Assembly: GCF_004114425.1 (NCBI RefSeq)
Contig: NZ_RDQF01000036.1
Coordinates: 1 to 64,000, forward strand
Source: Bradyrhizobium vignae
Lineage (GTDB): Bacteria > Pseudomonadota > Alphaproteobacteria > Rhizobiales > Xanthobacteraceae
Direction: 5' to 3'
Length of the DNA: 64,000 nucleotides
Positions 23,353 through 31,580 of the stretch are shown here, piece after piece (positions within the stretch are counted from its first letter, which is position 1; every line of letters begins with the position of its first letter). The notes under the pieces are model-generated. The model ran no database searches. It saw only the letters and a list, made by a program, of their open reading frames with translations, and was not told the origin of the DNA. The translations under genes and the position numbers were made by a program.

Positions 23353-24884
23353 GGCGCGGGGTTGAACAGCGTGAGATCATTGTGGATGCCCCAGCGGTCC
23401 GACCACGGCTTGACGCGGCCGGAGGCGACATCGAGGATCAGGCGGAACAGATCCCAGCCGCATTCCTCGATGGTCTTCTCGCCGGTGGCGATGCTGCCTG
23501 AATCAAAATCGATCAGGTCTTTCCAGCGCCGCGCGAGCTCGCTGCGGGTCGCGACCTTGATGACGGGCGCGGCGGCGAGGCCATAGGGCGTGCCGCGACC
23601 GGTGGTGAACACCTGCAGCGTCATGCCGGAGGCGAGCTGGAGCGTGCCGCAGATGAAGTCGCTTGCCGGCGTTGCTGCGAACAGCAGGCCCTTCTGCGTC
23701 GCCTTCTCGCCGGGCGAGAGCACGCCGGCGATGGCGGAGGAGCCGGACTTCACGATCGAGCCGAGCGACTTCTCGACGATGTTGGCAAGGCCGCCCTTCT
23801 TGTTGCCGGGCGTGGTGTTGGCGCTGCGGTCGGCGCCGCCGCGGGCGAGGTAGGAATCGTACCAGGCCATCTCACGCACCAGCGCGCGGCCGACATCCTC
23901 GTTGATGGCGCGTCGCGTCAGCAGCTGGATGGCGTCGCGCACTTCGGTGACTTCCGAGAACATCACGGTGGCGCCGGCGCGCACCAGCAGGTCCGCGGCG
24001 AAGCCGACGGCGGGATTCGCCGTGACGCCGGAGAAGGCATCGCTACCGCCGCATTGCAGGCCGATGACGAGATCGGAGGCCGGGCAGGTCTCGCGCTTGC
24101 GCGTGTTGAGCACCTTCAGGCGGGCTTCGGCCTGGGTCATGATCGCATCGACGATCGCGCCAAAGCCGTCGAAGGCTTCGTCCTGCATGCGCACGATGGC
24201 GTCGTTGATGCCTGCCGGCACCAGCCGCTCGGGCGCGAGCTTCTCGCAACCGAGGCCGACGACCAAAATCTCGCCGCCGAAATTCGGGTTGAGCGCGAGG
24301 TTCTGCAGGGTGCGGATCGGCACGACCGCGTCGGGCGCGGTGATGGCGACGCCGCAGCCGTAGGCATGGGTCAACGGCACGACGTCATCGACGTTCGGAT
24401 ATTTCGGCAGCAGCTCGGCGCGGATGCGCTTGACCGCATATTCCATCGTGCCCTTGACGCATTGCACGGAGGAGGAGATGCCGAGGATGTTCTTGGTGCC
24501 GACCGAGCCGTCCGGATTGCGATAGCCCTCGAAGGTGAAGCCTTCGAGCGGCGGCAGCGGTGCGGGGACCGCGGTCGAGATTTCCAGCTTGTCGAGGGCA
24601 GGGGCCTCCGGCATGCGGATGCGGGCCTCGTCCACCCACTCGCCGGCCAGGATCGGCGACAGCGCGTAGCCGATGATCTCGCCATAACGGATGATCGGCG
24701 CGCCTTCCGCGATATCGACCAGCGCGGTCTTGTGCCCTTGCGGCACGAAGGCGCGCAGCGTCAGTCCCGATGCAAAGCGCGAACCGGCGGGAAGCCCGAA
24801 ATCATTGACCACGATCGCGACGTTGTCGCGCTCGTTGAGCTTGATGTAGCGGGGCTGCTCTTTCGCTGCGACGTCCTGGTCCAT
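23343..24884 (-). CDS. garD: Galactarate/altronate dehydratase, GarD/UxaA family
   Basis: A 513-residue two-domain dehydratase. An N-terminal SAF-like domain (~1-95) is followed by the large UxaA/GarD catalytic domain with HAYGCGVA, GLGCEKLAPE, GLQCGGSDAFSG and the cysteine in DFICGTLQLASG, residues used to hold the active-site iron or calcium. It dehydrates galactarate to 5-dehydro-4-deoxyglucarate, the same product as the neighbouring GudD. It is the last gene of the aldarate set. MDQDV at 24884 is chosen over an in-frame ATG five codons earlier. The substrate (galactarate rather than altronate) is inferred from the KdgD/GudD context. Confidence 0.8.
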   Translation of the reverse strand: MDQDVAAKEQPRYIKLNERDNVAIVVNDFGLPAGSRFASGLTLRAFVPQGHKTALVDIAEGAPIIRYGEIIGYALSPILAGEWVDEARIRMPEAPALDKLEISTAVPAPLPPLEGFTFEGYRNPDGSVGTKNILGISSSVQCVKGTMEYAVKRIRAELLPKYPNVDDVVPLTHAYGCGVAITAPDAVVPIRTLQNLALNPNFGGEILVVGLGCEKLAPERLVPAGINDAIVRMQDEAFDGFGAIVDAIMTQAEARLKVLNTRKRETCPASDLVIGLQCGGSDAFSGVTANPAVGFAADLLVRAGATVMFSEVTEVRDAIQLLTRRAINEDVGRALVREMAWYDSYLARGGADRSANTTPGNKKGGLANIVEKSLGSIVKSGSSAIAGVLSPGEKATQKGLLFAATPASDFICGTLQLASGMTLQVFTTGRGTPYGLAAAPVIKVATRSELARRWKDLIDFDSGSIATGEKTIEECGWDLFRLILDVASGRVKPWSDRWGIHNDLTLFNPAPVT

Positions 24885-24917
24885 CTTCGCTTGCCTCAAG
24901 AACGGAAGAAACCGTGT

Positions 24918-24950
24918 TTTCGTTCACCTCTCCCCGGAGGGGAGAGGTGG
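24918..24950. repeat. CTCTCCCC palindrome between garD and the dehydrogenase gene
   Basis: CACCTCTCCCC and GGGGAGAGGTG form a near-perfect hairpin of the same family as the longer element at 39600-39765. It lies in the 92-base gap of an otherwise tight gene set and could act as an mRNA stability or attenuation hairpin. Confidence 0.55.
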
Positions 24951-24976
24951 ACTGCGCCGCGGCACGACATCGCTCG

Positions 24977-26425
24977 TCAACCCGGATTCGTGTAGGCCGT
25001 CTTCACCGTGGTGTAGAACTCGCGCGCGTAGGAGCCCTGCTCGCGGGCCCCGTAGCTCGAGCCCTTCCGTCCGCCGAACGGCACGTGATAGTCGACGCCG
25101 GCGGTCGGCAGATTGACCATCACCATGCCGGACTCGCTGTTGCGCTTGTAGTGCGAGGCGTATTTCAGGCTGGTGGTGCAGATGCCGGAGGCGAGGCCGA
25201 ACTCGGTGTCGTTGGAGATCGCGAGCGCTTCCTCGTAGTTCTTCGCACGAATGACGGCGGCGACCGGACCAAAAATTTCCTCGCGCGCGATGCGCATGTT
25301 GTTGTTGGCTTCGGTGAACAGCGCCGGCTGCAGGTAATGACCGGGGTTCTCGCGCTTGAGCAGCTCGCCGCCGAAGGCGAGCTTGGCGCCCTCGTCCTGG
25401 CCGATCTTGATGTAGCGGAGATCCTGGTCGAGCTGGCTCTGGTCGACGACGGGGCCGATATGCACGCCGGTCTTGAGCGCATCGTCCACCGACAGCCCCT
25501 TCAACCGCTCGGCCATCGCCGCGACGAAGCGGTCGTGGATGCCTTCGGTGACGATCAGGCGCGAGGAGGCGGTGCAGCGCTGGCCGGTCGAGAAATAGGC
25601 GCCGTTGACGGCGACCTCGACGGCGGTCTTGAGGTCGGCGTCGTCGAGCACGACCAGGGGATTCTTGCCGCCCATCTCGAGCTGGAATTTCTTCATCGGG
25701 TTCGAGAGCACGCAGGCCTGCGCGATCTTGCGCCCCGTCTGCACCGACCCGGTGAAGGAGATCGCGGCCACATCGGGGTGCTCGAGCAGGGTCTGGCCGA
25801 CCACCGAGCCGGAGCCGACCACGAGGTTGAACACGCCGGCGGGAACGCCGGAACGGGTGATGATTTCGGCGAGTGCATGTCCGGAGCCCGGCACCAGCTC
25901 GGCCGGCTTGAACACGACCGTGTTGCCGTAGCACAGCGCCGGCGCGATCTTCCAGGCGGGGATCGCGATCGGGAAATTCCAGGGCGTGATCATGCCGACG
26001 ACGCCGACCGGCTCGCGGGTGAGCTCGACGTCGAGGCCGGGACGGACCGAGGCGCCCTTCTCGCCGATCAGGCGTAGCGCTTCGCCGGCGAAGAACGCGA
26101 AGATCTGGCCGGCGCGGGCGACCTCGCCGATCCCCTCGGGCAGCGTCTTGCCTTCCTCGCGGGCGAGCAGGCGGCCGAGCTCTTCCTTGCGGGCGAGGAT
26201 CTCGGCGGAGATCTTGTTCAGCGCGTCATAGCGCTCCTGCGGCGTCGAGCGCGACCAGGCGGGGAAGGCAGCCTTTGCGGCGGCGATCGCCTTCTCGGTC
26301 TGCGCCTTGTCGGCTTTGGCATATTCGCCGACGAGATCGTTGGTGTTGGAGGGGTTGATGTTCTTCGTGATGCCGGAGCCGTCGACCCATTCGCCGCCGA
26401 TGAAGTTCTTCAGGATCGCAGTCAT
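24977..26425 (-). CDS. 2,5-dioxovalerate (ketoglutarate semialdehyde) dehydrogenase
   Basis: A 482-residue NAD(P)-dependent aldehyde dehydrogenase. Seen are the cofactor stretch ITPWNFPIAIPAWKIAPAL, FTGSVQTGRKI, the catalytic glutamate in LEMGGKNP and the catalytic cysteine in STGQRCTASSR, with the family-typical GPVAAVI and SGICTTSLKYA. It oxidises the semialdehyde made by KdgD to 2-oxoglutarate, closing the aldarate route into the TCA cycle. It lies 18 bases after gudD in transcription order. The specific substrate is taken from context. Confidence 0.88.
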   Translation of the reverse strand: MTAILKNFIGGEWVDGSGITKNINPSNTNDLVGEYAKADKAQTEKAIAAAKAAFPAWSRSTPQERYDALNKISAEILARKEELGRLLAREEGKTLPEGIGEVARAGQIFAFFAGEALRLIGEKGASVRPGLDVELTREPVGVVGMITPWNFPIAIPAWKIAPALCYGNTVVFKPAELVPGSGHALAEIITRSGVPAGVFNLVVGSGSVVGQTLLEHPDVAAISFTGSVQTGRKIAQACVLSNPMKKFQLEMGGKNPLVVLDDADLKTAVEVAVNGAYFSTGQRCTASSRLIVTEGIHDRFVAAMAERLKGLSVDDALKTGVHIGPVVDQSQLDQDLRYIKIGQDEGAKLAFGGELLKRENPGHYLQPALFTEANNNMRIAREEIFGPVAAVIRAKNYEEALAISNDTEFGLASGICTTSLKYASHYKRNSESGMVMVNLPTAGVDYHVPFGGRKGSSYGAREQGSYAREFYTTVKTAYTNPG

Positions 26426-26443
26426 CGTTTCCTCCAGAGTATT

Positions 26444-27787
26444 TTAACGAACGAGGCAGGGACGCTTGTCGTCGAAGGTCCAGCCGGGGATCAGGTCCTG
26501 CATGGCAATAGCGTCATCGCGGGCGGCAAGTCCATGCTGCTTGTAGAGCTCATGCGCGGCGTCGATAGCGGCCCTGTCGATTTCGATACCCAGGCCCGGC
26601 CTGTCCGGGACCGCAATTTGGCCGCCCTTGATCTGCAGCGGCTCTCTGGTCAGGGCCTGGCCGTCCTGCCAGATCCAGTGGGTGTCGATCGCGGTGACCT
26701 TGCCGGGCGCGGCTGCGCCGACATGGGTGAACATGGCGAGTGAAATGTCGAAATGGTTGTTGGAGTGCGAGCCCCAGGTCAGGCCGTTGTCACGGCAGGT
26801 CTGGGCGACGCGCACCGAGCCTTGCATGGTCCAGAAATGGGGATCGGCGAGCGGAATGTCCACCGCCCCTAAGCGCACCGCGTGGGAGAGCTGCCGCCAG
26901 TCGGTGGCGATCATGTTGGTTGCGGTCGGCAGGCCGGTGGCGCGGCGGAACTCGGCCATGATCTCGCGGCCGGAGAAGCCGGCCTCGGCGCCGCAGGGAT
27001 CCTCGGCATAGGCGAGGATGCCGTGCATGTCCTTGCAGAGGCTGATCGCCTCATCCAGCGACCAGGCGCCGTTGGGGTCGAGCGTGACGCGCGCGTTCGG
27101 AAAGCGCTTTGCGATGGCAGTGACGGCCTCGATCTCCTGCTCGCCGCGGAGCACGCCACCCTTGAGCTTGAAATCGGCAAAGCCGTAATGGTCGTGGGTG
27201 GCCTCGGCGAGGCGCACCACCGTCTCCGGCGTCATCGCCTCCTGATGGCGGAGGTTGAACCATTCCGCCCCGCCGGTCTCGCCTTCCACATAGGGCAGGC
27301 GGGACTTGCGGCGATCACCGACGAAGAAGAGATAGCCGAGCGTCTCGACGCTTGTGCGCTGCTGGCCTTCGCCGAGTAGCGCGGCGACCGGCAGCCCGAG
27401 ATGCTGGCCGAGCAAGTCGAGTAGCGCGGATTCGATCGCGGTGACCGCGTGGATCATCACCCGCAGGTCAAACGTCTGCTTGCCGCGGCCCCCGGCGTCG
27501 CGGTCGGCAAAGGCGGTACGGACGTCGGCGAGGATGTTGTTCATCGCCCCGACGGTCTTGCCGATCACGAGATCGCGCGCGTCCTGGAGTGTCTGCCAGA
27601 TCTTCTGCCCGCCCGGCACCTCGCCGACGCCGGTGTGGCCGGCATTGTCGGTGAGGATGACGATGTTGCGGGTGAAGAAGGGCGCATGCGCGCCGCTGAG
27701 GTTGAGGAGCATGCTGTCGCGGCCCGCAACCGGGATCACCTGCATCGATGTGACGACCGGTGCACCAGAAATCTCAGTCCGGGCCAT
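26444..27787 (-). CDS. gudD: Glucarate dehydratase
   Basis: A 447-residue enolase-superfamily enzyme of normal length for GudD. It shows the KxK base pair in FADFKLKGG, the metal ligands in TLDPNGAW and YAEDPCG, then ATNMIATDW, and the histidine base in GSHSNNHFDISLAM. It dehydrates D-glucarate or L-idarate to 5-dehydro-4-deoxy-D-glucarate in the cytoplasm. It lies 24 bases after kdgD and 18 before the dehydrogenase gene, so these are one transcription unit. Confidence 0.93.
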   Translation of the reverse strand: MARTEISGAPVVTSMQVIPVAGRDSMLLNLSGAHAPFFTRNIVILTDNAGHTGVGEVPGGQKIWQTLQDARDLVIGKTVGAMNNILADVRTAFADRDAGGRGKQTFDLRVMIHAVTAIESALLDLLGQHLGLPVAALLGEGQQRTSVETLGYLFFVGDRRKSRLPYVEGETGGAEWFNLRHQEAMTPETVVRLAEATHDHYGFADFKLKGGVLRGEQEIEAVTAIAKRFPNARVTLDPNGAWSLDEAISLCKDMHGILAYAEDPCGAEAGFSGREIMAEFRRATGLPTATNMIATDWRQLSHAVRLGAVDIPLADPHFWTMQGSVRVAQTCRDNGLTWGSHSNNHFDISLAMFTHVGAAAPGKVTAIDTHWIWQDGQALTREPLQIKGGQIAVPDRPGLGIEIDRAAIDAAHELYKQHGLAARDDAIAMQDLIPGWTFDDKRPCLVR

Positions 27788-27811
27788 CGCACGCTCCTCC
27801 CTGTCGTCTTG

Positions 27812-28756
27812 TTATTCTGCAGCCTGTTGTGACGATCGTGCGGCGGGCAGCTTCTTCACCAGCGCGGTCAGTTCGGCGATCTCCTGCTCCGTGAGGTCGG
27901 TCAGCGGCGGACGGACCGGGCCGGAATCGCGGCCGATCACCTTCATGCCGGCCTTGATGATCGAGACTGCATAGCCCTTCTTGCGATTGCGGATCGCGAT
28001 CAGCGGCAGGATGAAGTTCTTCAGGCCGGCGTGGATCGTCTCATGGTCGCGCTTGCGCACCGCGGCGTAGAAATTGGTGGCGAACTCCGGCACGAAGTTG
28101 AACACGGCCGAGGAATAGGTCGTCACGCCCATGTCGAGATAGGGCAGCGCGAAAGTCTCCGCGGTCGGCAGGCCGCCGATATAGGTGAGGCGATCGCCGA
28201 GCTTGGTGTAGACGCGCGTCATCAGCTCGATGTCGCCGATGCCGTCCTTGTAGCCGACGAGGTTCGGGCAGCGCTCGGCGAGGCGCGCGAGCGTATCGGG
28301 CTGGAGGATGGCGTTGTCACGGTTGTAGACGATGACGCCGATCTTAACGGAGGCGCAGACCGCCTCGACATGGGCGGCAAGGCCGTCCTGCTCGGAATGG
28401 GTGAGGTAAGGCGGCAGCAGCAGCAGGCCGTCGGCGCCAGCCTTCTCGGCACCGATCGCGATCTCGCGGGCGATTGCGGTGCCGTAGCCGGTGCCGGCGA
28501 GCACGGGCACGCGGCCCTTGGTCTCCTCGACGGCGATCTTCACGATCTGCGGAACCTCGGTCGGGGTCAGCGAGAAGAACTCACCGGTGCCGCCGGCGGC
28601 GAACAGTCCGGCAACGTCGTAGCCGCAGAGCCAGTCCATGTTGGCGCGGTAGGTCGCCTCGTCGAAGGAGTAGTCCGCCCTGAACGGCGTGACGGGGAAG
28701 GACAGGAGGCCCGATCCGATCTTCTGGGCCATCTCCTGCGGGGTCATCTTGCTCAC
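27812..28756 (-). CDS. kdgD: 5-dehydro-4-deoxyglucarate dehydratase
   Basis: A 314-residue class I aldolase-like enzyme (DHDPS superfamily). The pyruvate-binding GTGE is at 56-59, the tyrosine at 144 (VIVYNRDN) and the Schiff-base lysine at K170 (LVGYKDGIGD). It decarboxylates and dehydrates 5-dehydro-4-deoxyglucarate to 2-oxoglutarate semialdehyde. The start is the GTG at 28756, preceded by AAGGGAGC; this gives the usual family length, while an ATG 13 codons upstream would add a nonconserved extension. Confidence 0.92.
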   Translation of the reverse strand: MSKMTPQEMAQKIGSGLLSFPVTPFRADYSFDEATYRANMDWLCGYDVAGLFAAGGTGEFFSLTPTEVPQIVKIAVEETKGRVPVLAGTGYGTAIAREIAIGAEKAGADGLLLLPPYLTHSEQDGLAAHVEAVCASVKIGVIVYNRDNAILQPDTLARLAERCPNLVGYKDGIGDIELMTRVYTKLGDRLTYIGGLPTAETFALPYLDMGVTTYSSAVFNFVPEFATNFYAAVRKRDHETIHAGLKNFILPLIAIRNRKKGYAVSIIKAGMKVIGRDSGPVRPPLTDLTEQEIAELTALVKKLPAARSSQQAAE

Positions 28757-28880
28757 GGGCGCTGCTCCCTTTCGTGCGTGTTGTGGAGGACGCAAGCCTG
28801 CGCGTCCATGCGCCGTGGTTTAGGAGACCGTTCGATGCGCGTCCAAGCCAAAGCCTATATCGACCGATGCAGATTGAGCA

Positions 28881-29786
28881 TCAATCCTCCGTCAGCTCCG
28901 CGGAGGACAATTCGCCGGCGATTTTGACCAGGGCCGACAGCAGCGGATTCTCGTCGTCGCGGCGCCAGACCATGAAGAGCTCGACGGGAACGCGGGTGCG
29001 CAGCTTCAGCGGGCGCAGCCGCACGTCGGAGATCTTCAGGCTCGCGGCTGCGGCCGGCACGATGGCAAGGCCGAGGCCGGCGCGCACCATGGCGAGGATG
29101 GAGTGGATCTGGCTGAGATGCTGGACGTAGCGCGGCAGCACGTCGGCCCGGGTGAAGAGAGCCACCAGCAGATCGTGGAAGTAGCGGCTCTCATAGGGCG
29201 AATACATCACGAAGGGCTGGTCGTCGAAATCCTTGATGGTGATGCCGTCGGCGTTGGCGAGCGGATGCTTCTTCGGGATCGCGGCGAGCAGGGGCTCGGC
29301 GACGACGCGGCGGCTGGTCAGCTCGGGCCGCGCGATCGGCGGCCTGAGCAGGCCGGCGTCGATCTGGCCCGAGGTCAGCGCCTCGAACTGGTCGCCCGAC
29401 ACCATCTCCTTCAGCGAGAAGTCCACCTCGGGCAGCTTGGCACGGCAGGCGGCGACGAGCTCGGGCAGGAAGCCGTAGGCGGCGGCCGCGGTGAAGCCGA
29501 TCTTGAGCGAGCCGGTCTTGCCGAGCGCGATGCGGCGGGCAACTTGCGAGGCGCTTTCCGCAAGCTTGAGGATGCGCCGCGCCTCCGGCAGGAAGCTGCG
29601 TCCCGCAGGTGTCAGGCGCACCGAGCGGCTGGTACGCTCCAAGAGCGGCGCGTCGATGATGTGCTCGAGCACCTGGATCTGCCGGGACAGCGGCGGCTGG
29701 GTCATGTTCAGCCGCGCGGCGGCGCGGCCGAAATGCAGTTCCTCCGCCACCGTGACGAAACAGCGGAGCTGGTTGAGGTCGAACAT
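28881..29786 (-). CDS. LysR-family regulator of the aldarate genes
   Basis: A 301-residue LysR protein. The N-terminal winged helix (about 1-60) has LHFGRAAARLNMTQPPLSRQ. The effector domain (~90-295) is of the CbbR/BenM-like class, with SGDQFEALTSGQIDAGLLR and AMVRAGLGLAIVPAAAA. It starts at MFDLNQL (29786), the normal LysR start. It lies between the permease and kdgD on the same strand, 124 bases before kdgD, and probably responds to an aldarate intermediate; this is inference from position. Confidence 0.88.
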   Translation of the reverse strand: MFDLNQLRCFVTVAEELHFGRAAARLNMTQPPLSRQIQVLEHIIDAPLLERTSRSVRLTPAGRSFLPEARRILKLAESASQVARRIALGKTGSLKIGFTAAAAYGFLPELVAACRAKLPEVDFSLKEMVSGDQFEALTSGQIDAGLLRPPIARPELTSRRVVAEPLLAAIPKKHPLANADGITIKDFDDQPFVMYSPYESRYFHDLLVALFTRADVLPRYVQHLSQIHSILAMVRAGLGLAIVPAAAASLKISDVRLRPLKLRTRVPVELFMVWRRDDENPLLSALVKIAGELSSAELTED

Positions 29787-29849
29787 CGATACATGCCTTA
29801 GATGAATAAGGCGTTTCGCCGGCACTTCTAGCATCGATCATCCCCAAAA

Positions 29850-29878
29850 CAAAGACGGCGGCCGTGAAGCCGCCGTTG
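29850..29878 (-). terminator. Terminator after the aldarate permease
   Basis: An 8-base perfect stem (29855-29862 with 29869-29876) and 6-base loop. On the minus strand it is followed by a T-rich run (CTTTGTTTTG). It lies 32 bases past the permease stop, separating the permease from the LysR gene. Confidence 0.7.
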
Positions 29879-29908
29879 AGTTGCCTGGTCAAGCTCCCAT
29901 GGGAGCCC

Positions 29909-31264
29909 TCAGGAGGAACGTTTCAGCGTCACCCGCTCGATCTTGCCGACGATGACGAGATAGGCGAAGGCGGCCACTAGCGCGTTGAGGCCGACGAACA
30001 CCAGCGCGCCGTTGAACGAGCCGGTCGCGGCCAGGATGTAGCCGATCACGATCGGCGTGGTGATCGAGGACAGGTTGCCGAAGGTATTGAACAGGCCGCC
30101 GGAGATGCCGCCGGCTTCCTTCGGCGAGGTGTCGGAGACGACCGCCCAGCCGAGCGCGCCGATGCCCTTGCCGAAGAAGGCGAGCGCCATGAAGCCGACC
30201 ACCAGCGCCTGTCCCTCGACATAGTTGCAGGCGATGATCGACATCGACAGCAGCATGCCGCCCACGATCGGGATCTTGCGCGCCATGGTCAGCGAGCCGG
30301 TCCGGCGCAGGATCGCGTCCGAGATGATGCCGCCGAGCACGCCGCCGATGAAGCCGCACAGAGCGGGTAGCGTCGCGACGAAGCCCGCTTGCAGGACCGA
30401 CAGCCCGCGTTCCTTGACGAGATAGACCGGAAACCAGGTCAGGAAGAAATAGGTCAGCGTGTTGATGCAGTACTGGCCGAGATAGACGCCGAGCATCATG
30501 CGATTGGAAAGCAGCTGGCGGATGTGGTCCCAGCCGGAGCCGGCCTCGGGCGCACGCGCGCGCAGCCGATCATCCTTGGGCGCGTCGAGATCGACCAGCG
30601 CGCCACCTTCCCTGATGTAGTCGAACTCAGCCTCGTTGATCGAAGGGTGCTCCTTCGGGCCATAGATGGTCCTGAGCCAGACGAGGCCCATGACGATGCC
30701 GAGCGCGCCCATCACGAAGAACACGAAGCGCCAGCCGTAGGTGTGCGCGATCCAGCCCATCAGCGGCGCGAAGATCACAGTGGCGAAGTACTGGCCGGAG
30801 TTGAAGAAGGCGGATGCGGTGCCGCGTTCATTGCCGGGAAACCAGGCCGCGACGATGCGCGCATTCGCCGGGAAGGAAGGCGCCTCCGCAATGCCGACAA
30901 GCAGGCGAAGCGCAAACAGCACGACGATGGCAGCGCCGGCGCTGAGGAAGCCGACCCAGCCCTGCATCAGCGTGAACAGCGACCAGATGATGATGCTGAA
31001 GGCATAGACGAGGCGCGAGCCGTAGCGGTCGAGCAGCCAGCCGCCCGGCACCTGCGCCACGACATAGGACCAGCCGAAGGCCGAGAAGATCCAGCCCATG
31101 GCGACGGGATCGAGATTCAGCTCTTTCGAGAGCGCGGGACCCGCGATCGAGAGCGTAGCGCGGTCGGCATAATTCACGGTGGTGACCAGGAACAACATGG
31201 TCACGATGAACAGCCTGACGCGAGACCTACTCACGTCCGCTGCGGACACCACTGCGCTCATCAC
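29909..31264 (-). CDS. gudP: MFS aldarate/hexuronate-type permease (ACS family, GudP-like)
   Basis: A 451-residue MFS transporter of the anion:cation symporter family. It has 12 TM helices, the early motif VTTVNYADRATLSIAGPAL, the TM4 signature VGIAEAPSFPANARIVAAWF with PGNERGTASAFFNSG, and a central cytoplasmic loop (~205-245). These features are shared with GudP/GarP glucarate-galactarate and ExuT hexuronate carriers. Lying first on the strand before the LysR-kdgD-gudD-ALDH-garD genes, it is the likely uptake system for their substrates. Confidence 0.85.
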   Translation of the reverse strand: MMSAVVSAADVSRSRVRLFIVTMLFLVTTVNYADRATLSIAGPALSKELNLDPVAMGWIFSAFGWSYVVAQVPGGWLLDRYGSRLVYAFSIIIWSLFTLMQGWVGFLSAGAAIVVLFALRLLVGIAEAPSFPANARIVAAWFPGNERGTASAFFNSGQYFATVIFAPLMGWIAHTYGWRFVFFVMGALGIVMGLVWLRTIYGPKEHPSINEAEFDYIREGGALVDLDAPKDDRLRARAPEAGSGWDHIRQLLSNRMMLGVYLGQYCINTLTYFFLTWFPVYLVKERGLSVLQAGFVATLPALCGFIGGVLGGIISDAILRRTGSLTMARKIPIVGGMLLSMSIIACNYVEGQALVVGFMALAFFGKGIGALGWAVVSDTSPKEAGGISGGLFNTFGNLSSITTPIVIGYILAATGSFNGALVFVGLNALVAAFAYLVIVGKIERVTLKRSS

Positions 31265-31580
31265 GCGCCTCCTCGAAGTCGAAATGTTTCCTCGACCCGA
31301 GTCCTAGAGGTGCGCGCGGCGGGGTGTCCAAGTTCAAGGGAGTATCGATCGATGCCGTTTTTGGATTGATGGAACGGCAGGTGAGGGGACGTTCGTGGTG
31401 ATGGCGAACGCGCAAGCATTGATGATGCGCGAGCTCGTGCTCCGCATACCGCTGTCATTCCCCGCAAAAGCGGGGAATCCAGTACGCCGCGGCCTCTCGA
31501 TTGAATCACTGCTGTCACGGCGTACCAGATCGCCCGATCAAGTCGGGCGATGACACCGAGTAAGTGGAAGGAGCGTCGTG
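31265..31580. repeat. Gene-free spacer with two intergenic palindromes
   Basis: A 316-base spacer with no gene that I can support. It holds ATTCCCCGC-AAAA-GCGGGGAAT (31457-31478) and, after GAATCACTGCTGTCACGGCGTACCAG-type sequence, ATCGCCCGA...TCGGGCGAT (31529-31551). The second element recurs in similar form at 42634-42694. They are typical mobile palindromes of the genus; the latter may terminate the SGNH gene. Confidence 0.6.
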
